Below are positions 26,089 to 34,384 of a stretch of DNA of 64,000 nt, in pieces. Under the pieces are notes generated by a model. That model was not told where the DNA came from. It searched no databases and saw only the letters and a list, made by a program, of their open reading frames with translations. The stretch's first letter is position 1. Each line of letters begins with the position of its first letter. The position numbers and the translations under genes are program-made. Where the stretch lies: assembly GCA_018433775.1 (NCBI GenBank), contig JAHDQN010000029.1, forward strand, positions 1 through 64,000. The letters are read 5' to 3'. This DNA is from Deltaproteobacteria bacterium. GTDB lineage: Bacteria; Desulfobacterota; Desulfomonilia; UBA1062.

Positions 26089-26982
26089 ATGCGGAAGGTC
26101 TTACCAGAGTGGCCTGCAACATTACGAGATATGAAAATGCCGGAAAGTCCGACCGGAAGCGGTGCCGAGAATAATATACCGATAGTTCCAGTATTCAAGG
26201 ATAGCGTTTATAGCTATTATCAGAAGCATGCACGCAAGTTCCCCTGGCGTGAAACAAGGAATCCGTATAATATTCTCGTCTCCGAATTCATGCTCCAGCA
26301 GACCCAGACCGAGCGTGTCATGGGGAAATACGAGGAGTTCCTTGCCCGGTTTCCGGACTTTTCCACCCTGGCCGGATCTGATCTCCACCCGGTGCTGCAG
26401 GCGTGGCAGGGGCTGGGATACAACCGGCGGGCCGTTTCCCTGAAGCAAACGGCCGTGAACGTAATGGAACGGCATGGCGGCACGCTGCCACGGGACCTGG
26501 AAGAGCTCATGATGCTGCCCGGCATCGGGCGCTCAACGGCTGGCGCGGTCCTCGCCTTTGCACACAATATCCCGGTCGCCTTCATCGAGACCAACATCCG
26601 CAGGGTCTTCATCCACTTTTTCTTTCCCGGAGACGGGAAGGTGGACGATCGAGAGATCCTTCCCCTGGTAGAGCGGACCATGGATCGGGACAACCCCCGT
26701 CAGTGGTACTATGCCCTCATGGACTACGGGGCCATGCTCAAGACAAAGCCGCCCAATCCCAACCGGAGGAGTGTCCATTATACGAGGCAGGCACCCTTCG
26801 AAGGCTCGGACCGGCAGATCAGGGGCAAGATCCTGAAGCTGCTCCTGTCCCGCGGGTCCCTGCAGGAGGGCGAGCTTATCGAGGGGCTGTCCGGGGAACC
26901 CTCACGGGTGCGCACGATTCTTCGTGAAATGGCGAGGGAAGGGTTCGTACAGATTTCGGGGAGCCGGGTCGCGATTCGATAG
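26089..26982 (+). CDS. MutY-like A/G-specific adenine glycosylase lacking the Fe-S cluster
   Basis: 297 aa, or ~283 if translation starts at ATG 26131. HhH-GPD glycosylase: WRETRNPYNILVSEFMLQQTQ contains the catalytic Glu66, and LPGIGRSTAGAVLAF is the helix-hairpin-helix. In MutY an Asp follows shortly; here the matching position is Glu167 (FIETNIRRV). The four-Cys loop normal in MutY is absent: after the DYGAMLK stretch come NPNRRSVHY and a winged-helix-like C-terminus. This is a recognised cluster-less subgroup; exact base specificity is unknown. Confidence 0.8.
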   Translation: MRKVLPEWPATLRDMKMPESPTGSGAENNIPIVPVFKDSVYSYYQKHARKFPWRETRNPYNILVSEFMLQQTQTERVMGKYEEFLARFPDFSTLAGSDLHPVLQAWQGLGYNRRAVSLKQTAVNVMERHGGTLPRDLEELMMLPGIGRSTAGAVLAFAHNIPVAFIETNIRRVFIHFFFPGDGKVDDREILPLVERTMDRDNPRQWYYALMDYGAMLKTKPPNPNRRSVHYTRQAPFEGSDRQIRGKILKLLLSRGSLQEGELIEGLSGEPSRVRTILREMAREGFVQISGSRVAIR

Positions 26983-26997
26983 GGTGACGGATGCTGC

Positions 26998-27582
26998 TCA
27001 TCCTTCCCTGGGTATCGGCGCGACTGCAGCCTCCAGGTCCTCCCAGAACCGCTTTCTCTTTTCCGACCCCGGCTGGGACTGGGCGGGAAACTCAAGGAAG
27101 GGAACCCGCATGCCTTCGTTTTCCAGCTCTTCAGCCACGATTTCGGCCATGATGCCCATGAGCACGGGGCCTTCTTTCTCGGGAGTATCTTCCGGGTTCG
27201 GCGATTCTGTTCCATAGCGGTTGACCTTGTGCGCGCCCCAGTGGATGCCGCAGGTGGGGCTGTTTTCCAGGCCGATGAAGCAGCAGAGCCGGTAGCGGTT
27301 GTGGATGAATTCCCGGACCATGAGCATGGGTGTTTTCAGCAGCTCCTTGCAGTGGCTTCGGAAAAAGATGTTGTCGTACTGCTGGCGGCCCTGGGGGTTT
27401 CGCATGAGGCCCATGGCTGTAGTTTCCGGGCAAGGATACTGGATGACGCCGATATTCTTTCGCAGGAGATAGTCCATCAGCTCCAGTGACAGGGGGAAGT
27501 TCTGTCCGAGCAGGTGGACCCGGCAGTAGGGGTTCACCAGGCACTGACACACAAGAACGATCCGTCGGCCTTTTCTGCTCAT
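26998..27582 (-). CDS. TudS-related (DUF523-like) putative desulfidase
   Basis: 194 aa; start at the second of two adjacent ATGs, with GGAGG (27587-27591) at the better distance. The pattern VCQCLVNPYCRV ... YPCPET ... IGLENSPTCGIHWG, with three conserved cysteines, is that of the CD3072-type relatives of TudS, a [4Fe-4S] thiouracil desulfidase. Convergent with the MutY-like gene, ending 16 bases from it. It is the last chromosomal gene before the tRNA fragment that marks the island. Confidence 0.7.
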   Translation of the reverse strand: MSRKGRRIVLVCQCLVNPYCRVHLLGQNFPLSLELMDYLLRKNIGVIQYPCPETTAMGLMRNPQGRQQYDNIFFRSHCKELLKTPMLMVREFIHNRYRLCCFIGLENSPTCGIHWGAHKVNRYGTESPNPEDTPEKEGPVLMGIMAEIVAEELENEGMRVPFLEFPAQSQPGSEKRKRFWEDLEAAVAPIPREG

Positions 27583-27885
27583 CATGCCTCCGCGCATCAC
27601 AGAGTATGTAGTTGTCACATGTTCGAAATACAATAGGTGCCGGCTGGACGTGAAAAAGCATATGGAGTAGGCCTTACAGATGAACAGCGCTTTGCAAGCT
27701 ATAGGAATGCATTCCGACGAGAGGTGAGAAAACAGCAGGCCAAACGGGGAGACCGGGAACGACATCCCGGATGACTCTTTCGGGAACGCACGGATACGGT
27801 AAATAAAAAAATCACAGTGCTTACCATGCGCTTACATTGCGGAAAATCACCTGGCGTGCTGTTGAATGAATCTTTGACAGCGAAA
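27583..27885. other. Intergenic region left of the island boundary
   Basis: About 300 bases upstream of the TudS-like gene. No ORF or RNA gene seen. It must contain the promoter of the minus-strand gene and, at its right end, the sequence that originally lay downstream of an intact tRNA-Arg gene. Confidence 0.4.
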
Positions 27886-27930
27886 TGCCCCCGGCAGGAA
27901 TCGAACCTGCGACACCAGGATTAGGAATCC
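27886..27930 (-). repeat. 3' fragment of tRNA-Arg(CCT): island attachment site
   Basis: On the minus strand this is the second half of a tRNA: anticodon loop TTCCTAA (anticodon CCT), 3' anticodon stem, variable loop, T arm GCAGGTTCGATTCCTGC, acceptor strand CGGGGGC and discriminator A. The 5' half is missing; beyond the anticodon stem comes a poly-A run and island DNA. This is what tyrosine integrases leave at the distal end when they integrate in a tRNA gene with crossover near the anticodon. The intact tRNA should be at the other end of the island, not seen in this window. Confidence 0.85.
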
Positions 27931-28038
27931 TTTTTTTAGCACTTTTCATATACTATGGGGAACATTTAGATACCAATAGGCACACATTCTAAAACAGCTG
28001 TTAGAGCCAATTAAATGGCATTTCAATCGATATTAATT

Positions 28039-28099
28039 CAAAAGGTACTTAGCGGAACCAATAGATATTTCCATAAGCAAGTGGTACTCAAAAGGTACT
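28039..28099 (+). repeat. Direct repeats CAAAAGGTACT near the attachment site
   Basis: CAAAAGGTACT occurs at 28039-28049 and 28089-28099, with another GGTACTC at 28083-28089, 110-215 bases inside the island end. Short direct repeats at this distance from a core site are typical of integrase arm-type or Xis binding sites; that role is inferred. Confidence 0.45.
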
Positions 28100-28150
28100 C
28101 ATAATATATCGTAATAACGTCTTACTTGCTCACCAGAATCTGCAAAGTTA

Positions 28151-28180
28151 TTAACATTAACTTGACTAATAAATGTTAAT
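28151..28180. promoter_or_regulatory. Operator-like inverted repeat upstream of the 28197 gene
   Basis: TTAACATT (28151-28158) and AATGTTAA (28172-28179) form an inverted repeat directly before the ribosome-binding site of the next gene. The same half-sites recur in the palindrome at 28984-29012. Confidence 0.5.
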
Positions 28181-28196
28181 ATTATATAGGAAAAAT

Positions 28197-28967
28197 ATGG
28201 CTAGAAAGATAGACACGATAAAAGATCGTCTTGTGGCTAGGGGTAAGGAAGCTAGAGATTTCGCTTCCGAGTGGATCCTTCAGAAACAGGAGCAATACGA
28301 AGAATCAGAAGGATCTATGGTGGTTAAAGGGAAGCTTGCTGGATTGTCCCCCCAGAAGCATTACGCAGCCTTATTTATGATCCTGCATCCAAGCATCTTC
28401 GCTTTAAAAGACATAGCTGGCATAGTCGAAACTTCTGTGGGTGTACTTAGGGTATGGCGGACGCAAGAGGCTTTTCAGAGAGTAATGAACGAAGTTAGTG
28501 TTGAGTTTGGGGGAAAACTTGCTGAAACCGTTGCTGGACATACCTTAAAGCTGGCGGGAATGGATATAAGTCACCTTAATCTCAATATGTGGGAGATAAC
28601 AGATAGTTTAAGTATTTCTGACATTAAGATTGATGATGTGGAGACTCTGATACATTCGATTTTTGTGTATGTGCCATTCTATAGCAAGACCGTTAAAATG
28701 CGCTTTTTCTCGCGACTGGTGGAATTATTAAAGGATCGTGCGCCACTTAATTTTATGACTTCCCTAATGATTCTTTCTGAGGCGATGCTTGTCAAGGATG
28801 AAAAATCAAAAAGAGAATGGGGAAAAAGCACCTTGTATATAGATTTTGTCAAAATTATGTCATCAATTTGCATTGATTTATTATCACAAGATCATCTTAC
28901 CGGAGAGGAGCGGATTAACGTCGCAAAGACTCTGACGGCATTGATTAACTACATCTTACACAGATAA
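28197..28967 (+). CDS. Unknown island protein, possible DNA-binding regulator
   Basis: 256 aa from ATG 28197 (TAGGA six bases upstream). Rich in Lys/Arg at the N-terminus. Residues about 50-90 (SPQKHYAALFMILHPSIFALKDIAGIVETSVGVLRVWRTQEAFQ, split here by reading as helix-turn-helix) suggest a DNA-binding segment. The rest is helical and not recognised. It is the first island gene after the attachment site and is framed by two copies of a TTAACATTAA-type palindrome, which suggests an autoregulating protein. No enzymatic motif seen. Confidence 0.5.
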   Translation: MARKIDTIKDRLVARGKEARDFASEWILQKQEQYEESEGSMVVKGKLAGLSPQKHYAALFMILHPSIFALKDIAGIVETSVGVLRVWRTQEAFQRVMNEVSVEFGGKLAETVAGHTLKLAGMDISHLNLNMWEITDSLSISDIKIDDVETLIHSIFVYVPFYSKTVKMRFFSRLVELLKDRAPLNFMTSLMILSEAMLVKDEKSKREWGKSTLYIDFVKIMSSICIDLLSQDHLTGEERINVAKTLTALINYILHR

Positions 28968-28983
28968 TTTTTTATCTATAAGG

Positions 28984-29012
28984 TTAACATTAATTATAAA
29001 TATTAATGTTAA
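28984..29012. promoter_or_regulatory. Perfect palindrome upstream of the AlpA-like gene
   Basis: TTAACATTAAT (28984-28994), spacer TATAAAT, ATTAATGTTAA (29002-29012): an 11-bp perfect inverted repeat, about 55 bases before the AlpA-like start. Shares half-sites with 28151-28179. A likely operator controlling excision/replication genes. Confidence 0.6.
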
Positions 29013-29068
29013 GATAATGATAAAAAACAATTGGTATAGTAAATATTAAGAAGAATTAGGAGCATAAA

Positions 29069-29263
29069 TTGAGTAAAACAAGTGTAAGGTACATAAAAGA
29101 AACAGAAGTTTCGGAAATTACGGGAATAGCCAGGCAGACGCTCAAAAAACAGAGATCGTCGAGGGATCCAAATGCTATACCCTGGATTCGCCTGGGGAAA
29201 AAAATGATAAGGTACAATATTGATGATGTAATTGATTATATGGAAAGTCGGAAAGTTAGGTAA
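29069..29263 (+). CDS. AlpA/MerR-like helix-turn-helix protein (excisionase-like)
   Basis: 64 aa from TTG 29069 with TTAGGAG upstream. The sequence is one winged-helix HTH_17 domain: a tyrosine near the start, EVSEITGIARQTLKKQR as helix-turn-helix, PWIRLGKKMIRYNIDDVIDYM as wing and last helix. Such proteins act as excisionases or as activators of integrase genes in genomic islands. Overlaps the primase gene by one base (TAATG). Confidence 0.8.
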   Translation: MSKTSVRYIKETEVSEITGIARQTLKKQRSSRDPNAIPWIRLGKKMIRYNIDDVIDYMESRKVR

Positions 29264-31719
29264 TGCGTCCCCTAGAACGGATCCTTCCGAAGTGCAATTC
29301 TGTCATTAAAACAAAAGATGGCTATATGGCGCTTTGTCCGGCGCATCCTGACCATAATCAAAGCCTTAGCATAAGTGAAGGAACCGATGGAAGAGTTCTG
29401 CTTCATTGTCATGCAGGTTGCTCCTTGGATGACATTGTAAAAGAGCTTGGAGTGAGCAAAAGAGATCTCTTCTCGCTTAGCGATCACGTAGATAAGAAGT
29501 CACGTATTGAAGATATATATGATTATTGCAATGAAGAAGGGATTCTTTGCTATCAGGTGGTCCGGATGTTCCCGAAGGATTTCAGAATGCGCAAGCCTGA
29601 TGGGAGAGGGGGGTGGATTTGGTCAGGACCCTCTGAGGATGAGGTTGTGCCATACAATCTGCCCTCTGTCCAAGAAGCTCTCAAAAAGGATGAAACTATC
29701 TATGTTGTAGAGGGCGAAAAAGATTGTAATACTTTGATTTCGATAGGATTGGTTGCAACGAGCAATCACGGTGGAGCCAGGAAGTGGTACGATACACATT
29801 CCAAAAGGCTCAAAGATGCGGATGTTGTTATCATTCCGGATCAAGACATATCCGGTAAAGATCATGCGCAGAAGGTCGCACGCAGTCTCCTCGGTACTGC
29901 AAAAACTGTTCGAGTCGTAGACCTTCCTGGTCTCCCGCCGAAAGGGAAAGACATCTCCGATTGGTTTGCGCATGGGCATTCTAAAGAGGAGTTGCTTTCC
30001 CTAGTGAAAAGCACTGCGAATTTTACAGATGCTTCAAAAGAAAAGTTTGCAGAGAAAAAAGAAAACAAGTGGGACCTTGCCCGCAGGTGCTTCCAGCGAG
30101 TAGGGATGCCGTGGCATGTCTTGCCCGCGTCTCTCTCCAAGAGTCTGAAGCTACTTGCACAGAGCTGCGCCAGTGATTCTGAGCCGCTAGTTGGTTCTGC
30201 TCTCTCAATAATTTCTTCAGTCATTGGTGGCAGCGCAATGGTACAAATTAAGGAAGGTTGGTTGCAACCACTAATAGTTTGGGTTGCTGACATTCGACCT
30301 TCCGGCAGAGGTAAGACTCCTGGTGTCGAGCGTCTTATGGACCCTCTTTATGCTGCTCAGAAAAAAGAACAAGAGAGGTACAACCTCGAAATAAAAGAAT
30401 GGAAAAGTATCCCTAGCGACAAAAGACCTGAGGAACCCAAACCACCGAGGGGATACTATATCACTGACCTTACCGTAGAAGGGCTCCGGGACGACATATC
30501 CGGATCGAGCAATGGTGGTATTCTTGTCTATCATTCTGAGCTCTCCTCTCTCATCTCCACGCAGGATAGGTATCGGTCACAGGGTGGCGGAGATCGCGAG
30601 GCATGGCTCACTATCTGGGATGGCCAGTCCAGCCGGATCGTCCGGGCCGGCAGAATCATCTACGTCCCAACAATGCGCGTATCCATCTGCGGCGGCGTGC
30701 AGAGCGACATTTGGAGAAGGGTCTTTGGCAGTAAGGATGGACTGTATATCAGTGATGGGACTGTGTACAGGATCCTGGTTACCTATTACGACGGTCCTTC
30801 GCGAGAACTTGATGATTCAGTCTGGGGGGAGGAGCATCGGGCTCTATGGGATGAGATTCTGTCCAAAGCGATGCTCTTTGCGGACCGACGTTGCTGCGAG
30901 CCAGAATGGGTACCTCATTCCTTGAAATTCAGCAAGGATGCTTATGCAAGATTCAAGGAGTGGCGCAACGATCTCATGGCGATCGAGCTCGATATGCCCC
31001 CGCAATTTCGAGGGTATCTTCCGAAAGCCGTCAGTTATGCTGCTCGCCTCGCAGGTATCCTTTTCATCCTGCATGTCATCGACAAGGGAAGAGATCTCAG
31101 TGATACCAATCTGTCGGTCGAGGATGTCAACCGAGGGATAGAGCTTGTCATGTATTATCTCGGGCAGGCTGTCGACGCCATGATGTCATTGACTGGGAGG
31201 GGTGTAGAAGCGGCTCTTTATGATGTGACTCCGCAGCTCCTGGATTTGTGCAAGGCTCTTGAAAATCTCTGTTCTAAGGTAACGCAGGGGAATATTCCTA
31301 TTGGCGACATCGCCGACGAACTCAAGAGAGTGACAACTTCAGAGTATAAGCTGTCCCCCAGGAGTCTTGGGACATATTTACGCTCTCTTGGGCTGGATAC
31401 CACCGGGAGGATCAGGGTTGGTGAAAGGGCTGGAGTCTGTGCCCTCAAATACAACTACAAGGTCACCAAACTTATTAACAACGTCAACGACATCATCACG
31501 TCAACAACTCTAACTGAGGAGACAGGGCCCCATGTTGACGTTAATTTGGCGACATCTCCAACATCAACTTCATGCTTCAGTGTTGACGTCGTTGACGTTT
31601 GTTCAACCACATCAACGCACTCAGAACAGCCTTTGGAGAAGACAAACAGGCATGTTGACGTTGTTGACGATAATATTTTGTCTCTGAGCTGCATTCAGGT
31701 GGAGCCAAGAAATATATGA
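29263..31719 (+). CDS. Island primase-helicase (CHC2 zinc finger, TOPRIM, DUF3987-like)
   Basis: 818 aa. A zinc-finger primase start (CPAHPDHNQSLSI ... LLHCHAGCSLDDI, residues 20-60), a TOPRIM domain (about 140-230: YVVEGEKDCNTL and VVIIPDQD), then a DUF3987-type helicase-like region from about 290 with a P-loop variant RPSGRGKTPG. The last ~60 residues are a low-complexity Thr/Val/Asp tail with repeated VDVVDV-like units. Probably replicates or primes the excised element. Replication proteins of this kind are usual in integrative elements and satellite phages. Confidence 0.8.
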   Translation: MRPLERILPKCNSVIKTKDGYMALCPAHPDHNQSLSISEGTDGRVLLHCHAGCSLDDIVKELGVSKRDLFSLSDHVDKKSRIEDIYDYCNEEGILCYQVVRMFPKDFRMRKPDGRGGWIWSGPSEDEVVPYNLPSVQEALKKDETIYVVEGEKDCNTLISIGLVATSNHGGARKWYDTHSKRLKDADVVIIPDQDISGKDHAQKVARSLLGTAKTVRVVDLPGLPPKGKDISDWFAHGHSKEELLSLVKSTANFTDASKEKFAEKKENKWDLARRCFQRVGMPWHVLPASLSKSLKLLAQSCASDSEPLVGSALSIISSVIGGSAMVQIKEGWLQPLIVWVADIRPSGRGKTPGVERLMDPLYAAQKKEQERYNLEIKEWKSIPSDKRPEEPKPPRGYYITDLTVEGLRDDISGSSNGGILVYHSELSSLISTQDRYRSQGGGDREAWLTIWDGQSSRIVRAGRIIYVPTMRVSICGGVQSDIWRRVFGSKDGLYISDGTVYRILVTYYDGPSRELDDSVWGEEHRALWDEILSKAMLFADRRCCEPEWVPHSLKFSKDAYARFKEWRNDLMAIELDMPPQFRGYLPKAVSYAARLAGILFILHVIDKGRDLSDTNLSVEDVNRGIELVMYYLGQAVDAMMSLTGRGVEAALYDVTPQLLDLCKALENLCSKVTQGNIPIGDIADELKRVTTSEYKLSPRSLGTYLRSLGLDTTGRIRVGERAGVCALKYNYKVTKLINNVNDIITSTTLTEETGPHVDVNLATSPTSTSCFSVDVVDVCSTTSTHSEQPLEKTNRHVDVVDDNILSLSCIQVEPRNI

Positions 31720-31892
31720 GATACCTTACCTTGCTTTCATTCCTAGGCATAAGAGTTTGGCTCGTTGAAGGGGAGTTGAAATTCTATCCAACAGAGAAGA
31801 TCACCCCCGATGTCATGTCTTTCATACATAGGCATAAAGAGGAGATCATCAAGGAGTTTGGCATGAAGACCATCGAGATTCATAGGGCTTGA
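31716..31892 (+). CDS. Small TubC-N-like docking domain protein
   Basis: 58 aa, overlapping the primase stop (ATGA). The pattern LLSFLGIRVWLVEGELKFYPTEKITPDVMSFIHRHKEEIIKE, read in pieces, is like the TubC N-terminal docking domain, which is often found as a free-standing small protein next to primase genes of mobile elements. Ends 12 bases before the next gene. Function unknown. Confidence 0.55.
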   Translation: MRYLTLLSFLGIRVWLVEGELKFYPTEKITPDVMSFIHRHKEEIIKEFGMKTIEIHRA

Positions 31893-31904
31893 GAGCTGGT
31901 TGAT

Positions 31905-32900
31905 ATGGAAGCTGTTTTCTCTTCTGCATCTAGGAGGTGGCCCCGGTCGATCCATTCACAGGTCGAGGCAGTCTTTCAATCCATACGTGCTCTTGGGCAA
32001 TCGAAAAAGACGAACCCGGAAGGAATCAGATCGATTGGCGCATGGAAAGTGTACAGATACGAAGTGCACAGATTCTCTGAATATCTTTTGTCGCGGGAGT
32101 GCCTGAATATCCTTGATACACCGCAGGTTGGAAGACTCATGGCGGATTATCTAAACGAGGTTTTTATCCGCTTTCAGAAAAAAGGGCTTTCATTGCAAAC
32201 CTTGGAAACGAAGCTGGCGGCATTGTCGAAATTCGAACACGCGGTGAATACCTATATCAAATTATATAGAATTTCCGCGCCCGAGCTTGATACCAAAGTG
32301 ATTCGCAAAAATATATCCAGAATAGCAAGAGACAAGAACTTGGGTTTGCCGAAATCAAGTCGGGAATTTTTCAATAGGGCGTACCCAGATCCAGACTGCT
32401 TGATAGCCCAAATCGATAATCCCGTTCATAGGCTGCAAGCGATGCTCCAGAACGATGGAGGCCTCCGAGCGGAAGGTGTTGGATCACCATCGAATGGTTT
32501 CCATAATCCTCTCACCATGAGTCATCTGGGAGGGATAGTCATCGATCCGATCACTGGGAAAGAGGTAGGGCTGATCAAGGATGTCGTGGAAAAGGGCGGT
32601 AAGAAAACAGACCACATGGTAGCCGTTAGCACGTATCTGCTCCTTGAGGCCCACATTACAAAGCATGGAACACTGGAAAGCGACTACAAGGAGTACATCC
32701 TCTCCCTTGCAAAGGCTGCGAAATCAACAGGACAGTACGATCCTGGCAGGGGGACTCATGGATTGAAACATAATTTCGCCCAGCGGAGATACCTGGAGTG
32801 TGTAGGGCATGGACTGACCCACGAGCAAGCTCTTCAGCAAACCAGCCTCGAGCTTGCCCATTTTAGATATTACGAGACATTCACGTACACAAGAGGATGA
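31905..32900 (+). CDS. Divergent tyrosine recombinase / integrase-domain protein
   Basis: 331 aa. An N-terminal SAM-like region (about 20-140) is followed by a catalytic-like domain: Arg188 in NDGGLRAEGV, Lys233/234, His285-Gly-Leu-Lys288 in the HxxR position, His319 and Tyr322/323 or 328 (LAHFRYYETFTY). The second catalytic Arg is therefore Lys. It resembles integrase-domain proteins found inside proteobacterial islands rather than the typical tRNA integrase. Activity is uncertain. The stop overlaps the next gene (ATGA). Confidence 0.65.
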   Translation: MEAVFSSASRRWPRSIHSQVEAVFQSIRALGQSKKTNPEGIRSIGAWKVYRYEVHRFSEYLLSRECLNILDTPQVGRLMADYLNEVFIRFQKKGLSLQTLETKLAALSKFEHAVNTYIKLYRISAPELDTKVIRKNISRIARDKNLGLPKSSREFFNRAYPDPDCLIAQIDNPVHRLQAMLQNDGGLRAEGVGSPSNGFHNPLTMSHLGGIVIDPITGKEVGLIKDVVEKGGKKTDHMVAVSTYLLLEAHITKHGTLESDYKEYILSLAKAAKSTGQYDPGRGTHGLKHNFAQRRYLECVGHGLTHEQALQQTSLELAHFRYYETFTYTRG

Positions 32901-33385
32901 GCATGAAGGATATCGTTGAGCGTATTACCGGAGGGCTTACTACTAAGGACCGTGCAAAAATTCTCCGTTGGATTTCGTCTTTACCGGAGGACGAATTCAT
33001 TGCCATCCTTCAAGATTCTTTCAATAAATATCACTCCTTGAAAACAGCTTATAGCCATGTGCCCAGGAGATATCTCCAGTACTGTGGCCTTATCTTGGCT
33101 GGAAGGGAGCAAGGGTGGGACACGATCAATGGCAAAGGATACAGGGTCGCAGGGGCGGATCAATTTGATGACTGGTCCCATATTCGGGAGATGAGGATTG
33201 CGAATCTCAGCCGTGATCGGTCATCGCCAACGAAGAGGAAGGTCTTGTCTCATTGGGGAGAGGTCGTGGAACTCAAGAATGGAAATATCGGCTTCCGGCG
33301 GATAGCGAAGTATTTAAGGAAATACAAAAAAATCAATGTGTCCGCATCCTATCTTCATCTCATGTGGAACGACATTGAAAAATGA
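32897..33385 (+). CDS. Unknown island protein
   Basis: 162 aa, start overlapping the recombinase stop. Residues 1-45 are helical and acidic/basic mixed; the C-terminal 45 residues (IGFRRIAKYLRKYKKINVSASYLHLMW) look like a helix-turn-helix, so a DNA-binding protein partnering the recombinase is possible. Not recognised. Nine bases separate it from the next gene. Confidence 0.5.
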   Translation: MSMKDIVERITGGLTTKDRAKILRWISSLPEDEFIAILQDSFNKYHSLKTAYSHVPRRYLQYCGLILAGREQGWDTINGKGYRVAGADQFDDWSHIREMRIANLSRDRSSPTKRKVLSHWGEVVELKNGNIGFRRIAKYLRKYKKINVSASYLHLMWNDIEK

Positions 33386-33394
33386 GGAGGAAAA

Positions 33395-34048
33395 ATGAAG
33401 CACACACAGGACGGCATCACGGTGAGCATTGAGCACAAGGAGGAATACCAGCATTACAGGAACCACAATGACGACAAGGCATCAAGGTTCGTCAAGAGGG
33501 CAGTGAAGAGCATAACGATATTCGGTGTTGAGTATTCCGAGTCCTTCAATGAAGTTGTGTCCTTCCTCATCTCGGTACTGAGGGTTTTCCTTCAGAACAA
33601 GATGGGTAAGCACATCTACACATGGTACGTCCAACCCGATTATGCAAAGCATGAAGACTACCATGGCTCAGGACCCTGTGAGAATTCCATTGTAGCATGG
33701 AAAAGAGAGGAAAGCGGGGATCAAGTTCTAATGATTGATTCAGTAGACGAGGAGGGTCAGGTGCTTCATTCTCAAATGCTTGACCTGCGTGCTTGTATGC
33801 AGCTTGAGATGGTTCTCAGGCGGATCTTCTCCTTTATAATTCCCGAGAATCCCATGACAGAAGAGGATATTGAAGAGTCAAACAAAGAGGTGGAGTGGGC
33901 AAGGTTGTCTGAATATCAGCAGGAGGAGATTAAAAAAGAATATCTAAGAAAGAGAAAGCAAAGATTTTACAAGAATCCCGGGCATAACACGATCCCCAAT
34001 AATGTCATAAGGTTAATAGACCGTGATCCGGATGGTGTGCAATGGTAG
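33395..34048 (+). CDS. Unknown island protein
   Basis: 217 aa behind GGAGG (33384-33388). No motif recognised. The C-terminal third is highly charged and probably helical (EEIKKEYLRKRKQRFYKN). Same strand and spacing as its upstream neighbours, so part of the same transcript. Confidence 0.5.
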   Translation: MKHTQDGITVSIEHKEEYQHYRNHNDDKASRFVKRAVKSITIFGVEYSESFNEVVSFLISVLRVFLQNKMGKHIYTWYVQPDYAKHEDYHGSGPCENSIVAWKREESGDQVLMIDSVDEEGQVLHSQMLDLRACMQLEMVLRRIFSFIIPENPMTEEDIEESNKEVEWARLSEYQQEEIKKEYLRKRKQRFYKNPGHNTIPNNVIRLIDRDPDGVQW

Positions 34049-34141
34049 GAGTCCGCCATAAGGGAATACATGGAAATAATGGAGGACGAGGTATTTATCC
34101 CCACTCATGTTGTCACATAACCTATATGGAGGATAAAGAGC

Positions 34142-34384
34142 ATGTTATCAAAGAAGGAGCTGCTCAGAAAAATAGTGGGAATTAACTGCAGTATCAATGT
34201 CTCTAATAAAGGGATTCATATTTTTATAAAAGATAAGGCTAAGGAAACTGAAAAGATAATTACAGGAGTTGGAGAAGATTTGTTCGAAGTGACTAAATGT
34301 TATGGTAAGAAGAAACAAAAAATTTACTATAGTATAGATAGTGTCGTTGTAATCGAGGGATATGTCATAGAAGTAGGTCTCTAG
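34142..34384 (+). CDS. Small unknown lysine-rich protein
   Basis: 80 aa with a good TGGAGG at 34125-34130. Lys-rich, no recognisable motif; predicted mixed strand/helix. More A+T-rich than the primase gene. It is the last small gene before the IS110 element. Confidence 0.4.
   Translation: MLSKKELLRKIVGINCSINVSNKGIHIFIKDKAKETEKIITGVGEDLFEVTKCYGKKKQKIYYSIDSVVVIEGYVIEVGL

Noticed and set aside
31905-32900. This protein as the integrase of the tRNA-Arg island
   Set aside because: Tyrosine integrases usually lie next to the attachment site; this gene is 4 kb away and has a replaced catalytic residue. The true integrase may be at the unseen end.
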